DNA from: Trueperaceae bacterium
GTDB taxonomy: Bacteria > Deinococcota > Deinococci > Deinococcales > Trueperaceae
NCBI GenBank assembly: GCA_007128755.1
Contig: SKWV01000423.1
Location: 1 to 7,324, forward strand
Length of the DNA stretch: 7,324 bases
Direction of reading: 5' to 3'
The notes under the pieces were generated by a model. That model saw only the letters and a program-made list of their open reading frames with translations. It had not been told where the DNA came from and did not search any database. A program made the translations under genes and the position numbers. Position 1 is the first letter of the stretch, and each line of letters starts with the position of its first letter. Below, in pieces: positions 1 through 6,143 of the stretch.

Positions 1-785
1 CCGTCGGCGCGGAAGAACACGGTCGCCACGTCGCCGACGACGCCCGCACGGCGCAGGGCGCCGAGATCGTCCTGCTCGACGTAGCCGGCTCGGTAGATGT
101 ACGAGTCCGCGTCCGGGACGCCGATGCTGAAGAGCGCGACGTCGGCGCCGTCGGACAGCTCGCGCACGCGCCTGATGGAGCGCTCTGCGAACATCGCGTC
201 CTTGGTGCGCGGGTCGTCGAAGTACGCCGGCACCGGCAGCAGGTGCGCCGAGGCGTTGTAGTTCTCGCCGAACGCCGTGACGATGTCGGCGGCGTGGGTG
301 ATGCCTTGCCCACTGTTGCCGGACCCGGTCATCTGGACCACCGTCGCCCCTCGCAGCGGTTTGGGGATCAGCTTGCTCGCGAGCAGGGCGATGGTGGCGC
401 CCCACGCGATGGAGATCGTCATGCCGGGCCCGAGCAGGCCGTTCAGGTAGTGCGCGGTGAACGACGTCACGAATTCGCGCTTCTGCACGTCGGTGGCATC
501 GGGGTGGGCCGGCACCACCTTGACCTCGGCGACCGCGTAGGCCTGCTCGAGGCGGGTCTCGAGCTGGAGCTGGCGCTGGCGATGATCCAGCACCCGGAAC
601 TCGACCAGCCCGTGGGCCCGCGCCCAGGAGAGCAGCCGCGACACCGTCGGCCGCGCCACGCCCAGTTGTCGGCCGATCTCGGCGGTCGTGCGGTTGAGGT
701 GGTAGTACATGCGCACGACCTTGAGCGCGTCCTCGAACGTCCTGTCGTCGAGTCCGCGGCGCGTCGCCGCGCCCGGCGCCTTCAC
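1..785 (-). CDS. SorC-family sugar-binding transcriptional regulator (3' end outside window)
   Basis: Predicted cytoplasmic DNA-binding regulator whose C-terminal domain binds a small, usually phosphorylated, sugar or polyol. About 261 codons are visible; SorC proteins are normally 310-330 residues, so roughly the last 50-70 are off the left edge. Residues about 32-60 form the helix-turn-helix typical of the family (TTAEIGRQLGVARPTVSRLL). The effector domain follows, with recognisable family blocks: SIAWGATIALLASKL at about 124-138, VVQMTGSGNSG at about 148-158, then LPVPAYFDDP and LFSIGVPD. The start is taken as GTG at 785, 19 bases after the phosphatase stop, with GAGG at 799-796 upstream. 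The ATG at 805-803, which overlaps that stop as TGATG, is in another frame and terminates after seven codons. Co-directional tight packing implies co-transcription with the phosphatase. The likely targets are its own unit and the divergent importer. The family call is firm; the ligand is unknown. Confidence 0.9.
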   Translation of the reverse strand, partial: MKAPGAATRRGLDDRTFEDALKVVRMYYHLNRTTAEIGRQLGVARPTVSRLLSWARAHGLVEFRVLDHRQRQLQLETRLEQAYAVAEVKVVPAHPDATDVQKREFVTSFTAHYLNGLLGPGMTISIAWGATIALLASKLIPKPLRGATVVQMTGSGNSGQGITHAADIVTAFGENYNASAHLLPVPAYFDDPRTKDAMFAERSIRRVRELSDGADVALFSIGVPDADSYIYRAGYVEQDDLGALRRAGVVGDVATVFFRAD

Positions 786-804
786 GGCCTGCGCCGCCTC
801 GACA

Positions 805-1692
805 TCAGGTGCCCGCCGGCTTCCGGGCGGCGATGAGCCCGCGCTCCTCGAGGTGATCGTGGAGCGAGACGAGCGTGTCCACGATGAGATCCGGCTGGTC
901 CGTCGAGGCGGCGGCGTCGTCGCGGCTCGCCTCGCCGGTGAGCGTGAGGACGGCGTGGAACCCGTTGTCGTTGGCCATCCGCACGTCGGTGTAGAGGCGG
1001 TCCCCGACGAACGCGATCGCGGCCGCGGGCCGTCCAAGCCGGATGCCGATGGCTTCGGCCATGAACGGCTCGGGCTTGCCGAGCACCAGCGGCCGGCGTC
1101 CGGACGACGCCGCGAGCAGCTCGATGAAGGCGCCGCAGTCGGGGATCGATCCATCCAGCGTCGGGCACACGCGATCCGGGTGCGTGGCGAAGTACGGGAC
1201 GCCACGCCGGAGCAGGCGGTCGGCGACGAGCAGCTTCTCGTACGTGAGCGTCGTGTCGAAGGTGAGCACCACGCAATCGCCGTGCTCGCCACCCGCCGTG
1301 AACCCGTGCGCCGCGTACTCCTGGGCGACGTCGGGCGTGGCGATCAGGTACGGTCGCGCGAACCCCTCTCGCTGCAGGTAGCCGACGGCGACGTCGTTCG
1401 AGGTCACGATCCCCTCACGGGCGACGGCGATCCCCAACGCGCGCAGGTGGTGGACGTACGCCTCGCCGGTCTTGGACGAGTTGTTGGTGGCGAACACGTA
1501 GGGGACGCCGGCGTCGGCGAGCGCCTCGAGCAGCTCCGCCGCGCCGGGCAGGAGCTGCGACTGGAGGTAGATGGTGCCGTCGAGGTCGAAGGCGAGCGCG
1601 GCGATGGCGGACGAGGAGCCCGAGCGCTCGCGAGCGGCCGCCTCCGTCGGTGGTTCGGGGCGATGTCCTGACACGTGACCCGCACCATACAC
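805..1692 (-). CDS. HAD-superfamily subfamily IIA phosphatase (NagD/AraL-like)
   Basis: Predicted cytoplasmic Mg2+-dependent phosphatase of 295 residues. All four HAD motifs are visible: DLDGT at 36-40 (nucleophile D36, acid/base D38), TNN at 69-71, the motif III lysine in LGKPEP (K206), and GDRLYTD at 230-236. Between motifs II and III is a C2-type cap with the IIA signature blocks ATHPDRVCPT and PDCGAF, close to the ATNPD...PT...PGxGA pattern of NagD relatives. Known relatives act on sugar phosphates, glycerol-3-phosphate, phosphoglycolate or p-nitrophenyl phosphate, so the substrate cannot be read from sequence. The GTG at 1692 is chosen because AGGTG lies about 7-9 bases upstream and an in-frame stop precedes it. 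A GTG at 1674 is an alternative, giving a protein six residues shorter. The first 30 residues are low-complexity and not part of the fold. It heads the minus-strand unit with the SorC gene and diverges from the importer. Confidence 0.9.
   Translation of the reverse strand: MYGAGHVSGHRPEPPTEAAARERSGSSSAIAALAFDLDGTIYLQSQLLPGAAELLEALADAGVPYVFATNNSSKTGEAYVHHLRALGIAVAREGIVTSNDVAVGYLQREGFARPYLIATPDVAQEYAAHGFTAGGEHGDCVVLTFDTTLTYEKLLVADRLLRRGVPYFATHPDRVCPTLDGSIPDCGAFIELLAASSGRRPLVLGKPEPFMAEAIGIRLGRPAAAIAFVGDRLYTDVRMANDNGFHAVLTLTGEASRDDAAASTDQPDLIVDTLVSLHDHLEERGLIAARKPAGT
1669..1679. promoter_or_regulatory. Possible second operator half-match at the phosphatase start
   Basis: TGACACGTGAC matches the core of the palindrome at 1884-1894 (TGACATGTGTC) at 9 of 11 positions. 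It sits across the first codons of the phosphatase gene, where a bound repressor could block the minus-strand unit. It contains CACGTG, and short matches are easy to find in GC-rich DNA, so this is tentative. Confidence 0.2.
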
Positions 1693-1869
1693 GAACGTGC
1701 ACCTGGGTTCGTCAAGTGTTCATCGCGCTGTGTCCGTGAGTCGGAGAGGAGCCGGCCGGTGTATGGAGGCCCGTCGAGACCCACGATTTCGCTCCGCAGA
1801 GCGCTCCGCGGGCGGCCGATCGGCTGCGTCGAGGTGCTCGGACGGCGGTCGAGACCGTGACGCAGCACG

Positions 1870-1884
1870 TGTTCTTCTGTTCTT
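1870..1884 (+). repeat. Direct repeat TGTTCTT x2
   Basis: Two identical heptamers, TGTTCTT at 1870-1876 and at 1878-1884, are separated by one base and run into the -35 element of the importer promoter. The 8-base period is not the 11-base period of a PhoB box, and the heptamers match the CTGTCAT half-site only partly. It may be an activator site or chance. Confidence 0.3.
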
Positions 1885-1896
1885 GACATGTGTCAA
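1883..1896. promoter_or_regulatory. Palindromic operator candidate TTGACA-TG-TGTCAA
   Basis: Perfect 6-base inverted arms with a 2-base centre. The left arm is itself the consensus -35 hexamer for plus-strand transcription, and the right arm read on the minus strand is also TTGACA. A dimeric repressor bound here would occlude the importer promoter. The divergently encoded SorC protein is the obvious candidate binder, since family members control adjacent operons, but no SorC consensus was matched. A sigma-element coincidence is the alternative. Confidence 0.45.
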
Positions 1897-1910
1897 CCCT
1901 GGCTGATACC
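1883..1910 (+). promoter_or_regulatory. Candidate sigma-70-type promoter of the phn importer operon
   Basis: TTGACA at 1883-1888 is a perfect -35. The best -10 in range is GATACC at 1905-1910 (16-base spacer), matching TATAAT at only three positions. Transcription would start near 1917 and give a leader of about 85 bases. The -35 is convincing and the -10 is weak, as expected if an activator or a relaxed -10 preference is involved. Confidence 0.4.
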
Positions 1911-1991
1911 GTCCACCAATTCTCTCTCGTTCGGTCCGTCGTGCTCCGCCCTCGCGGGCCTGCACCTCAACGCCATCATCGACACGTCCCT

Positions 1992-1998
1992 AGGAGGT
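1992..1998 (+). promoter_or_regulatory. Strong ribosome binding site of phnD
   Basis: AGGAGGT lies five bases (counted from AGGAGG) before the ATG at 2003. This near-perfect Shine-Dalgarno fixes the start and predicts high translation of the binding protein. The ATPase gene downstream has only a weak GGGAG. Confidence 0.8.
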
Positions 1999-2002
1999 AC
2001 GC

Positions 2003-2998
2003 ATGCACGTCCACAGCGCCACCACCCTCTTCCGTCTCGCCATCGCCATGCTGGTGGCCGTCTTCGCGTTCGCGATGACGCCGCTCGCGAGTGCGCAGGA
2101 CGAGTGCACGAACCGCGGCAAGCTCGACGTCATGTTCTGTGACGAGGACGGCGATCTCGTCGCCGACGCGCCGACCGATCCGAGCCAGTGGGTCGACCCG
2201 GACACCCTGGTGTTCGCCTACACGCCCGTCGAGGATCCGGCGATCTACGAGGACGTGTGGCAGCCCTTCCTCGACCACCTCGCCGAAGTGACCGGCCGCA
2301 ACATCCGCTTCTTCGCGGTGCAGTCGAACTCCGCCCAGGTCGAGGCCATGCGCTCGGGCCGCCTGCACATCGCGGGCTTCTCGACGGGCCCGACGCCCTT
2401 CGCCGTCAACCTCGCGGGCGCCGTACCGTTCGCGCTGATGGGCTCGGACGAGGGGCAGTTCGGCTACACGTTGCAGGTCTACACCCAGGCCGACAGCGAC
2501 ATCCAGTCGATGGAGGACCTCGCCGGCAGGCGCGTCGCGCACACGGCCCCCACGTCGAACTCCGGCCACCAGGCCCCCGAAGCGCTGTTCCCGAGCCTCG
2601 GCGTGACGCCCGGCGTGGACTACGAGATCCTCTTCTCGGGCAGCCACGACAACTCGATGCTCGGCGTCGTCGCCGGCGACTACGACGCGGCACCGGTGGC
2701 GTCCGAGGTGGTCGAGCGGATGGCCGCCCGTGGGCTCTACGATCCCAGCGAGGTCCGGATCATCTACGAGACCGACACCTTCCCCACCACCTCCTACAAC
2801 TACGTCTACAACCTGCACCCGGACCTGATCGAGAAGATCCGCGAGGCGTTCTTCACCTTCGACTTCGAGGGCACCGCGTTGGGCGAGGAGTTCGAGGGCG
2901 TCAGCAAGTTCGTCCCGATCAACTACCTCGAGAACTGGTCCGTCATCCGCCAGATCCAGGAGTTCAACGGCGTCGAGTACACGCCCGCCGGGCTGTAG
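2003..2998 (+). CDS. phnD: Phosphate/phosphite/phosphonate ABC transporter substrate-binding protein, PhnD family
   Basis: Secreted solute receptor of the importer, 331 residues. Residues 1-31 are a Sec signal peptide with a hydrophobic core at about 9-26 and probable cleavage after A31 (LASA|QD). The mature part has PhnD-family blocks: LVFAYTPVEDPAIYEDVW at 69-86, the FSTGP loop at 126-130 and the PTSNSGHQAPEALF block at 183-196. Serine/threonine-rich loops of this kind bind the phosph(on)ate oxyanion in characterised relatives. An N-terminal segment before the first beta strand has two cysteines (C35, C46) that could form a disulphide, and an acidic loop DEDGDLVAD (47-55) resembling a calcium-binding loop. 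There is no lipobox cysteine, so it is probably soluble in the periplasm. It is first in the operon, has the best ribosome binding site, and is followed by a strong hairpin. The family call is secure; the ligand (phosphonate, phosphite, phosphate or phosphate ester) is open. Confidence 0.93.
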   Translation: MHVHSATTLFRLAIAMLVAVFAFAMTPLASAQDECTNRGKLDVMFCDEDGDLVADAPTDPSQWVDPDTLVFAYTPVEDPAIYEDVWQPFLDHLAEVTGRNIRFFAVQSNSAQVEAMRSGRLHIAGFSTGPTPFAVNLAGAVPFALMGSDEGQFGYTLQVYTQADSDIQSMEDLAGRRVAHTAPTSNSGHQAPEALFPSLGVTPGVDYEILFSGSHDNSMLGVVAGDYDAAPVASEVVERMAARGLYDPSEVRIIYETDTFPTTSYNYVYNLHPDLIEKIREAFFTFDFEGTALGEEFEGVSKFVPINYLENWSVIRQIQEFNGVEYTPAGL

Positions 2999-3024
2999 CC
3001 GCGTCGTAAGGACATCGGAGACCA

Positions 3025-3070
3025 GGGATCGCGCGATGGCGGTGGACCACGTCCACCCGCGCGCGATCCC
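3025..3070 (+). terminator. Two-tier hairpin between phnD and phnC (attenuator or mRNA-stabilising stem)
   Basis: An 11-base perfect outer stem pairs 3025-3035 (GGGATCGCGCG) with 3060-3070 (CGCGCGATCCC). Inside it, a 7-base perfect stem pairs GGTGGAC (3041-3047) with GTCCACC (3051-3057) around a 3-base loop. GTTCTCTTGG follows, which is pyrimidine-rich but not a true U-tract. It starts 26 bases after the phnD stop. It probably lets phnD accumulate over the membrane genes, by partial termination or by protecting the 3' end. The structure is plain in the sequence; the function is inferred. Confidence 0.7.
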
Positions 3071-3154
3071 GTTCTCTTGGCCGCGCACGGCCGGCCACCA
3101 CACCTCCGTACGCCGGGTCGTGCCGAAGCGACCACTACCGGGAGCCTATCTGAC

Positions 3155-3964
3155 GTGCTGAAGATCACCGACCTCACCAAGCGCTACGGCAATGGCGAGC
3201 TCGTGCTCAAGGGCCTGAACTTCGAGATCGAGGGGCCCGGGCTCACGGCCATCATCGGATCGTCGGGCGCTGGCAAGAGCACGCTGCTGCGTTGCATCAA
3301 CCGGCTCGTCGAGCCGACGTCGGGCCGGATCGTCGTCGACGGCGTCGACGTCACCACGCTCCGCGGCCGCCGACTCCGCCACTCACGGCGCGCGATCGGC
3401 ATGATCTTCCAGGGTTTCAATCTGATCGACCGCCTGAGCGTGATGGAGAACGTGCTCTCGGGCCGTCTCGGCTACGTGAGCTTCGCGCAGGCCCTCACGC
3501 GCCGCTATCCGCAAGACGACGTCGACCGCGCGTTCTCGCTCCTCGAACGCGTCGGGTTGCAGGATTACGTCAACAAGCGCGCCGACACGCTCTCGGGCGG
3601 TCAGCGGCAACGGGTCGGTGTGGTGCGGGCGCTGATGCAGGAGCCGAAGATCCTCCTCGCCGACGAGCCGACCGCCTCGCTCGATCCCAAGACGTCGCAG
3701 CAGATCATGAGCCTCACGCGCGAGCTCTCCGACGAGCTGTCGCTGCCGGTGCTGGTCAACATCCACAACGTCCACCAGGCCAAGGAGTTCTCGGACCGCG
3801 TGGTCGGCCTGCGCTACGGCACGATCATCTTCGACGGGACCGCCGCCGAGCTCGACGACGACGCACTCGATCGGATCTACGAGGGGACGGCCGGCCGCGG
3901 GGAGCAGGGTGAGGAACCCGTGGACGACATGGCCATCGACACGCGCGGAGTCGCGCCGTCGTGA
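3155..3964 (+). CDS. phnC: Phosphonate-type ABC transporter ATP-binding protein PhnC
   Basis: Cytoplasmic ATPase that powers the importer, 269 residues from GTG at 3155. The order of motifs is complete: Walker A GSSGAGKST at 35-43, Q-loop Q86 in MIFQGFNLIDRLSV, signature LSGGQRQR at 146-153, Walker B LLADE at 167-171, D-loop SLD at 175-177, and H-loop H204 in VNIHNVHQA. The FNLIDRLSVMENVLSGRLG stretch is characteristic of PhnC rather than of other importer ATPases. The open frame extends upstream to a TTG at 3077, but that extension has no family character. GTG at 3155 has GGGAG at 3140-3144 and gives the expected family length. The last 20 or so residues form an acidic, probably disordered tail. 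Its stop overlaps the next gene as GTGA, indicating translational coupling. Confidence 0.93.
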   Translation: MLKITDLTKRYGNGELVLKGLNFEIEGPGLTAIIGSSGAGKSTLLRCINRLVEPTSGRIVVDGVDVTTLRGRRLRHSRRAIGMIFQGFNLIDRLSVMENVLSGRLGYVSFAQALTRRYPQDDVDRAFSLLERVGLQDYVNKRADTLSGGQRQRVGVVRALMQEPKILLADEPTASLDPKTSQQIMSLTRELSDELSLPVLVNIHNVHQAKEFSDRVVGLRYGTIIFDGTAAELDDDALDRIYEGTAGRGEQGEEPVDDMAIDTRGVAPS

Positions 3965-4761
3965 GCACGCCCCGTCCGAGACGCACCTGGCGCAAGCCGC
4001 CGGCGATCGCCAACCCGGTGCTGCGCTACAGCGTGTTCGTGCTCGTGTTCGCCTACCTCTACTGGGCGATCGCCTCGCTGCCCTTCAACTGGGACAGGAT
4101 CGTCCAGGGGCTCCCGCGCGCCGTGCGGATCTTCGGGAGCGCGTTCCCACCGGAGTTCGCGCGCAGCCAGCTCATGATCTCGGGCTTCACCGAGAGCATC
4201 CAGATGGCGATCATCGCCACGCTCGTCGGGGTGGCGATCAGCATCCCTGTGGCGATCATGGCAGCGCGCACGATCTCGCCCCGGCCCGTGTACCTCCTCG
4301 GGCGAGGCATCATCATCCTGGCGCGGAGCTTCCACCCCGTGATCGTCGCGATCATCTTCGTGAAGGCCGTGGGCTTCGGCGCGCTGGCGGGCATCCTGAC
4401 GCTCGTGCTCTACTCACTGGGGTTCGTCGGCAAGCTGCTCGCGGAGGCGATCGAGGAGGTCGACTACGGCCAGATCGAGGCGATCCGGGCGAGCGGTGCC
4501 GGTTTCCTGAAGATCCTGGTGTACGCGGTGTTCCCGCAGATCCTGCCTCGGCAGGTGGGGCTCAGCATCTACCAGCTCGACAGCAACCTGCGCGCGTCGG
4601 CCGTGGTCGGCGTCGTGGGCGCGGGCGGCATCGGCGGCACCCTCATGAACGCCTTCAGGCGCTTCGACTACGACTTCGCGTTCGCCATCCTGATCGTGCT
4701 CATCGGCATCATCCTGGTGAGTGAAGGCATCAGCGGCCGCATCCGGCGGGGGATCGCATGA
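3961..4761 (+). CDS. phnE: Phosphonate-type ABC transporter permease, first subunit (PhnE family)
   Basis: Inner-membrane channel subunit, 266 residues. Hydrophobic segments lie at about 22-40, 78-101, 115-137, 139-160, 210-228 and 240-256, consistent with a six-helix MetI-type permease. The cytoplasmic EAA loop that docks on the ATPase is at 173-196 (EAIRASGAGFLKIL then VFPQILP), and VVGAGGIGG at 218-226 is the usual glycine-rich block before the last helices. The GTG start overlaps the phnC stop by 4 bases and its own stop overlaps the next ATG by 4 bases, so expression is coupled. It pairs with the following permease, as in rhizobial PhoCDET-type systems, which also have two permease genes. 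Confidence 0.92.
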   Translation: MSTPRPRRTWRKPPAIANPVLRYSVFVLVFAYLYWAIASLPFNWDRIVQGLPRAVRIFGSAFPPEFARSQLMISGFTESIQMAIIATLVGVAISIPVAIMAARTISPRPVYLLGRGIIILARSFHPVIVAIIFVKAVGFGALAGILTLVLYSLGFVGKLLAEAIEEVDYGQIEAIRASGAGFLKILVYAVFPQILPRQVGLSIYQLDSNLRASAVVGVVGAGGIGGTLMNAFRRFDYDFAFAILIVLIGIILVSEGISGRIRRGIA

Positions 4762-5576
4762 CGCGCGCCCGCGACGCGAGCGGCGTGAGCGAGCCCTACC
4801 GCTGGCAGCGCTACACCACCGCCGAGCGCTTGGGCCGCTTCCTGATCTACCTGGCGTCGGCGGCGATCGTGTTCTGGGCGCTACGCACGCTCGACATCTT
4901 CTGGCCCTGGGTGTGGAGTGCCCCCGCGGAGATCGCCGACCTGTTCGGGCGCATGACGCCGCCCGACCTGCGGCGCGGCGACGCGATCCTGCGCGCCATG
5001 ATCGAGACGATCCACATCGCCACGCTCGCGACGGCCCTGTCACTCCTGATCGCCCTGCCGACGGCGTACATCGCGGCGCAGAACACGACGCCGAACTCGG
5101 TCACGCTCTGGATCGGGCGCTTCATCCTGGTGGCGACGCGATCGGTGAACACGATCATCTGGGCGCTGCTCTTCGTCGCGATCTTCGGGCCCGGCGTGCT
5201 GGCCGGCATCCTGGCGATCGCGTTCCGGTCGATCGGCTTCACGGCGAAGCTCATGGCCGAGGCGATCGAGGAGATCGACCGGAAACCGGTCGAGGCGGTC
5301 ACGGCGGCCGGCGGCGACAAGGGCAAGGTCCTGCTCTACGGCATCGTTCCGCAGGTGCTGCCGACGTTCTTCGCGGTCACGATCCTGCGTTGGGACATCA
5401 ACATCCGGGAGTCCACCGTGCTCGGACTGGTCGGTGCCGGCGGCATCGGCATGATCCTGCAGGGCGCGATCGACACGTTCCAGTGGCAGACCGCCGCGAC
5501 CGTGCTCATCGCGATCCTGATCGTCGTCATCGCGGGCGAAGTCGTGTCGAGCGCGCTGCGCAAGCGGGTACTGTAG
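4758..5576 (+). CDS. phnE: Phosphonate-type ABC transporter permease, second subunit (PhnE family)
   Basis: Second inner-membrane channel subunit, 272 residues, starting at an ATG that overlaps the previous stop as ATGA. Hydrophobic segments at about 27-45, 83-107, 117-143, 145-165, 205-232 and 246-264 give the same topology as its partner. The EAA loop is at 179-202 (EAVTAAGGDKGKVLLYG then IVPQVLP), followed by LGLVGAGGIGMIL at 222-234. It aligns with the first permease along its length but is clearly diverged, so the channel is expected to be a heterodimer from an old duplication rather than a recent copy. It ends the operon, 46 bases before the strong terminator hairpin. No phosphonate-degrading gene follows. 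Confidence 0.92.
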   Translation: MTRARDASGVSEPYRWQRYTTAERLGRFLIYLASAAIVFWALRTLDIFWPWVWSAPAEIADLFGRMTPPDLRRGDAILRAMIETIHIATLATALSLLIALPTAYIAAQNTTPNSVTLWIGRFILVATRSVNTIIWALLFVAIFGPGVLAGILAIAFRSIGFTAKLMAEAIEEIDRKPVEAVTAAGGDKGKVLLYGIVPQVLPTFFAVTILRWDINIRESTVLGLVGAGGIGMILQGAIDTFQWQTAATVLIAILIVVIAGEVVSSALRKRVL

Positions 5577-5622
5577 TCGAACGAACGGCCGGGCCGGGTC
5601 CCGTTGGTCTCGGCGGACGGCC

Positions 5623-5654
5623 GGGGGTGCCGGTGATCGCACACCGGCACCCCC
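5623..5654. terminator. Strong hairpin between convergent operons
   Basis: GGGGGTGCCGGTG (5623-5635) pairs perfectly over 13 bases with CACCGGCACCCCC (5642-5654) around a 6-base loop. It lies 46 bases after the importer stop and 27 bases beyond the stop of the converging minus-strand unit, so it can serve both directions. There is no U-tract on either side, so termination may be structure-driven or Rho-assisted. Confidence 0.75.
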
Positions 5655-5681
5655 CTCCATGGCCATCGTGTCGCGCCGCGA

Positions 5682-6119
5682 TCAGCCGCCGAAGTCCGCC
5701 ACCACCATCAGGAGCGCGCGCACGCCCGCGGCCGCCGCCTGCACGGCGCCCAAGGACTCCGCCTGGACGCCCTGCATCGCGAGCGCGTGGGCGGCCTCGA
5801 CGACCAGCATCACGTCGGCCGACTGCGGGTGCGCCGCGACGTCCGTCATGATGCCGTCGCCCTGGCCGTCGCAGGGGTGGCCCCACGCTCCGTCGAAGCC
5901 CTCGCCGCCTTCACCGGCGATGCAGTTGAGCACGTGACCCAAGTGTCGCACCGCCGCCGCATGCTCGTCGGCGTTCATAGCGAACTCGGCGTGCTGCGTG
6001 GCAGTGGCGAGCTGGGTGTCGAGCGCCTCCTGCGTCGCCTGCGCGAGCGCCGTGGCGCCCACGATCAGGGCGACGCCGAGCGCCGATGCGGTCAACCATC
6101 GAGTAGCGTCGTGCATCAT
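5682..6119 (-). CDS. Small secreted protein of unknown function, cytochrome-linked
   Basis: I do not recognise a named family. The product has 145 residues with a clear Sec signal peptide: R7, a hydrophobic core at about 9-25, and ALA|QA cleavage after A26. The mature part, about 119 residues, is alanine-rich and probably helical, with a compact central block at about 59-97 holding H59, H62, C66, a glycine-rich stretch GEGGEGFDGAWG, H81, C83 and H97. The two cysteines could form a disulphide, and the histidines could bind metal or haem; no CxxCH is present. The first ATG (6119) is preferred: GGAG at 6129-6126 lies six bases upstream; a second ATG follows directly. It begins 24 bases after the cytochrome c gene and is probably co-transcribed, suggesting an electron-transfer or cofactor-related partner. 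That link is inference from position. Confidence 0.75.
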   Translation of the reverse strand: MMHDATRWLTASALGVALIVGATALAQATQEALDTQLATATQHAEFAMNADEHAAAVRHLGHVLNCIAGEGGEGFDGAWGHPCDGQGDGIMTDVAAHPQSADVMLVVEAAHALAMQGVQAESLGAVQAAAAGVRALLMVVADFGG

Positions 6120-6143
6120 GATCTTCTCCAGTGGGCTCCGCCG

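Larger units (their letters stand above)
1693..2002. other. Divergent intergenic control region between phosphatase/SorC unit and importer
   Basis: This 310-base stretch carries no convincing gene. Short open frames on either strand have arginine/serine-rich composition, no good ribosome binding sites and no domain character. It holds the TTGACA palindrome and candidate plus-strand promoter, two TGTTCTT direct repeats, a perfect palindrome GCCGATCGGC at 1815-1824, and an inverted repeat ACGAAC/GTTCGT (1691-1696 and 1707-1712) at the edge of the phosphatase gene. A clear minus-strand promoter was not found; the best partial match is TTGACG (1715-1710) with TATGGT (1689-1684) at a long 20-base spacing. 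Confidence 0.6.

Noticed and set aside
783..805. ATG at 805 overlapping the phosphatase stop as the SorC start
   Set aside because: It reads only seven codons before a stop at 782-784, in a different frame from the SorC domain.
243..1671. Long plus-strand open frames across the SorC and phosphatase genes
   Set aside because: They are arginine/glycine/valine-rich frames opposite genes with full domain motifs, typical of high-GC antisense frames, with no ribosome binding sites.
1675..1965. Small genes in the 1693-2002 gap
   Set aside because: Short frames on both strands lack ribosome binding sites and coding character, and they overlap the promoter region.
1976..3103. 375-codon minus-strand open frame opposite phnD
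   Set aside because: It is antisense to a gene with a signal peptide and PhnD family blocks; composition is repetitive and shows no domain.
3077..3154. Earlier TTG start for phnC
   Set aside because: The added 26 residues are low-complexity and begin right after the hairpin; the GTG at 3155 gives the normal family N-terminus.
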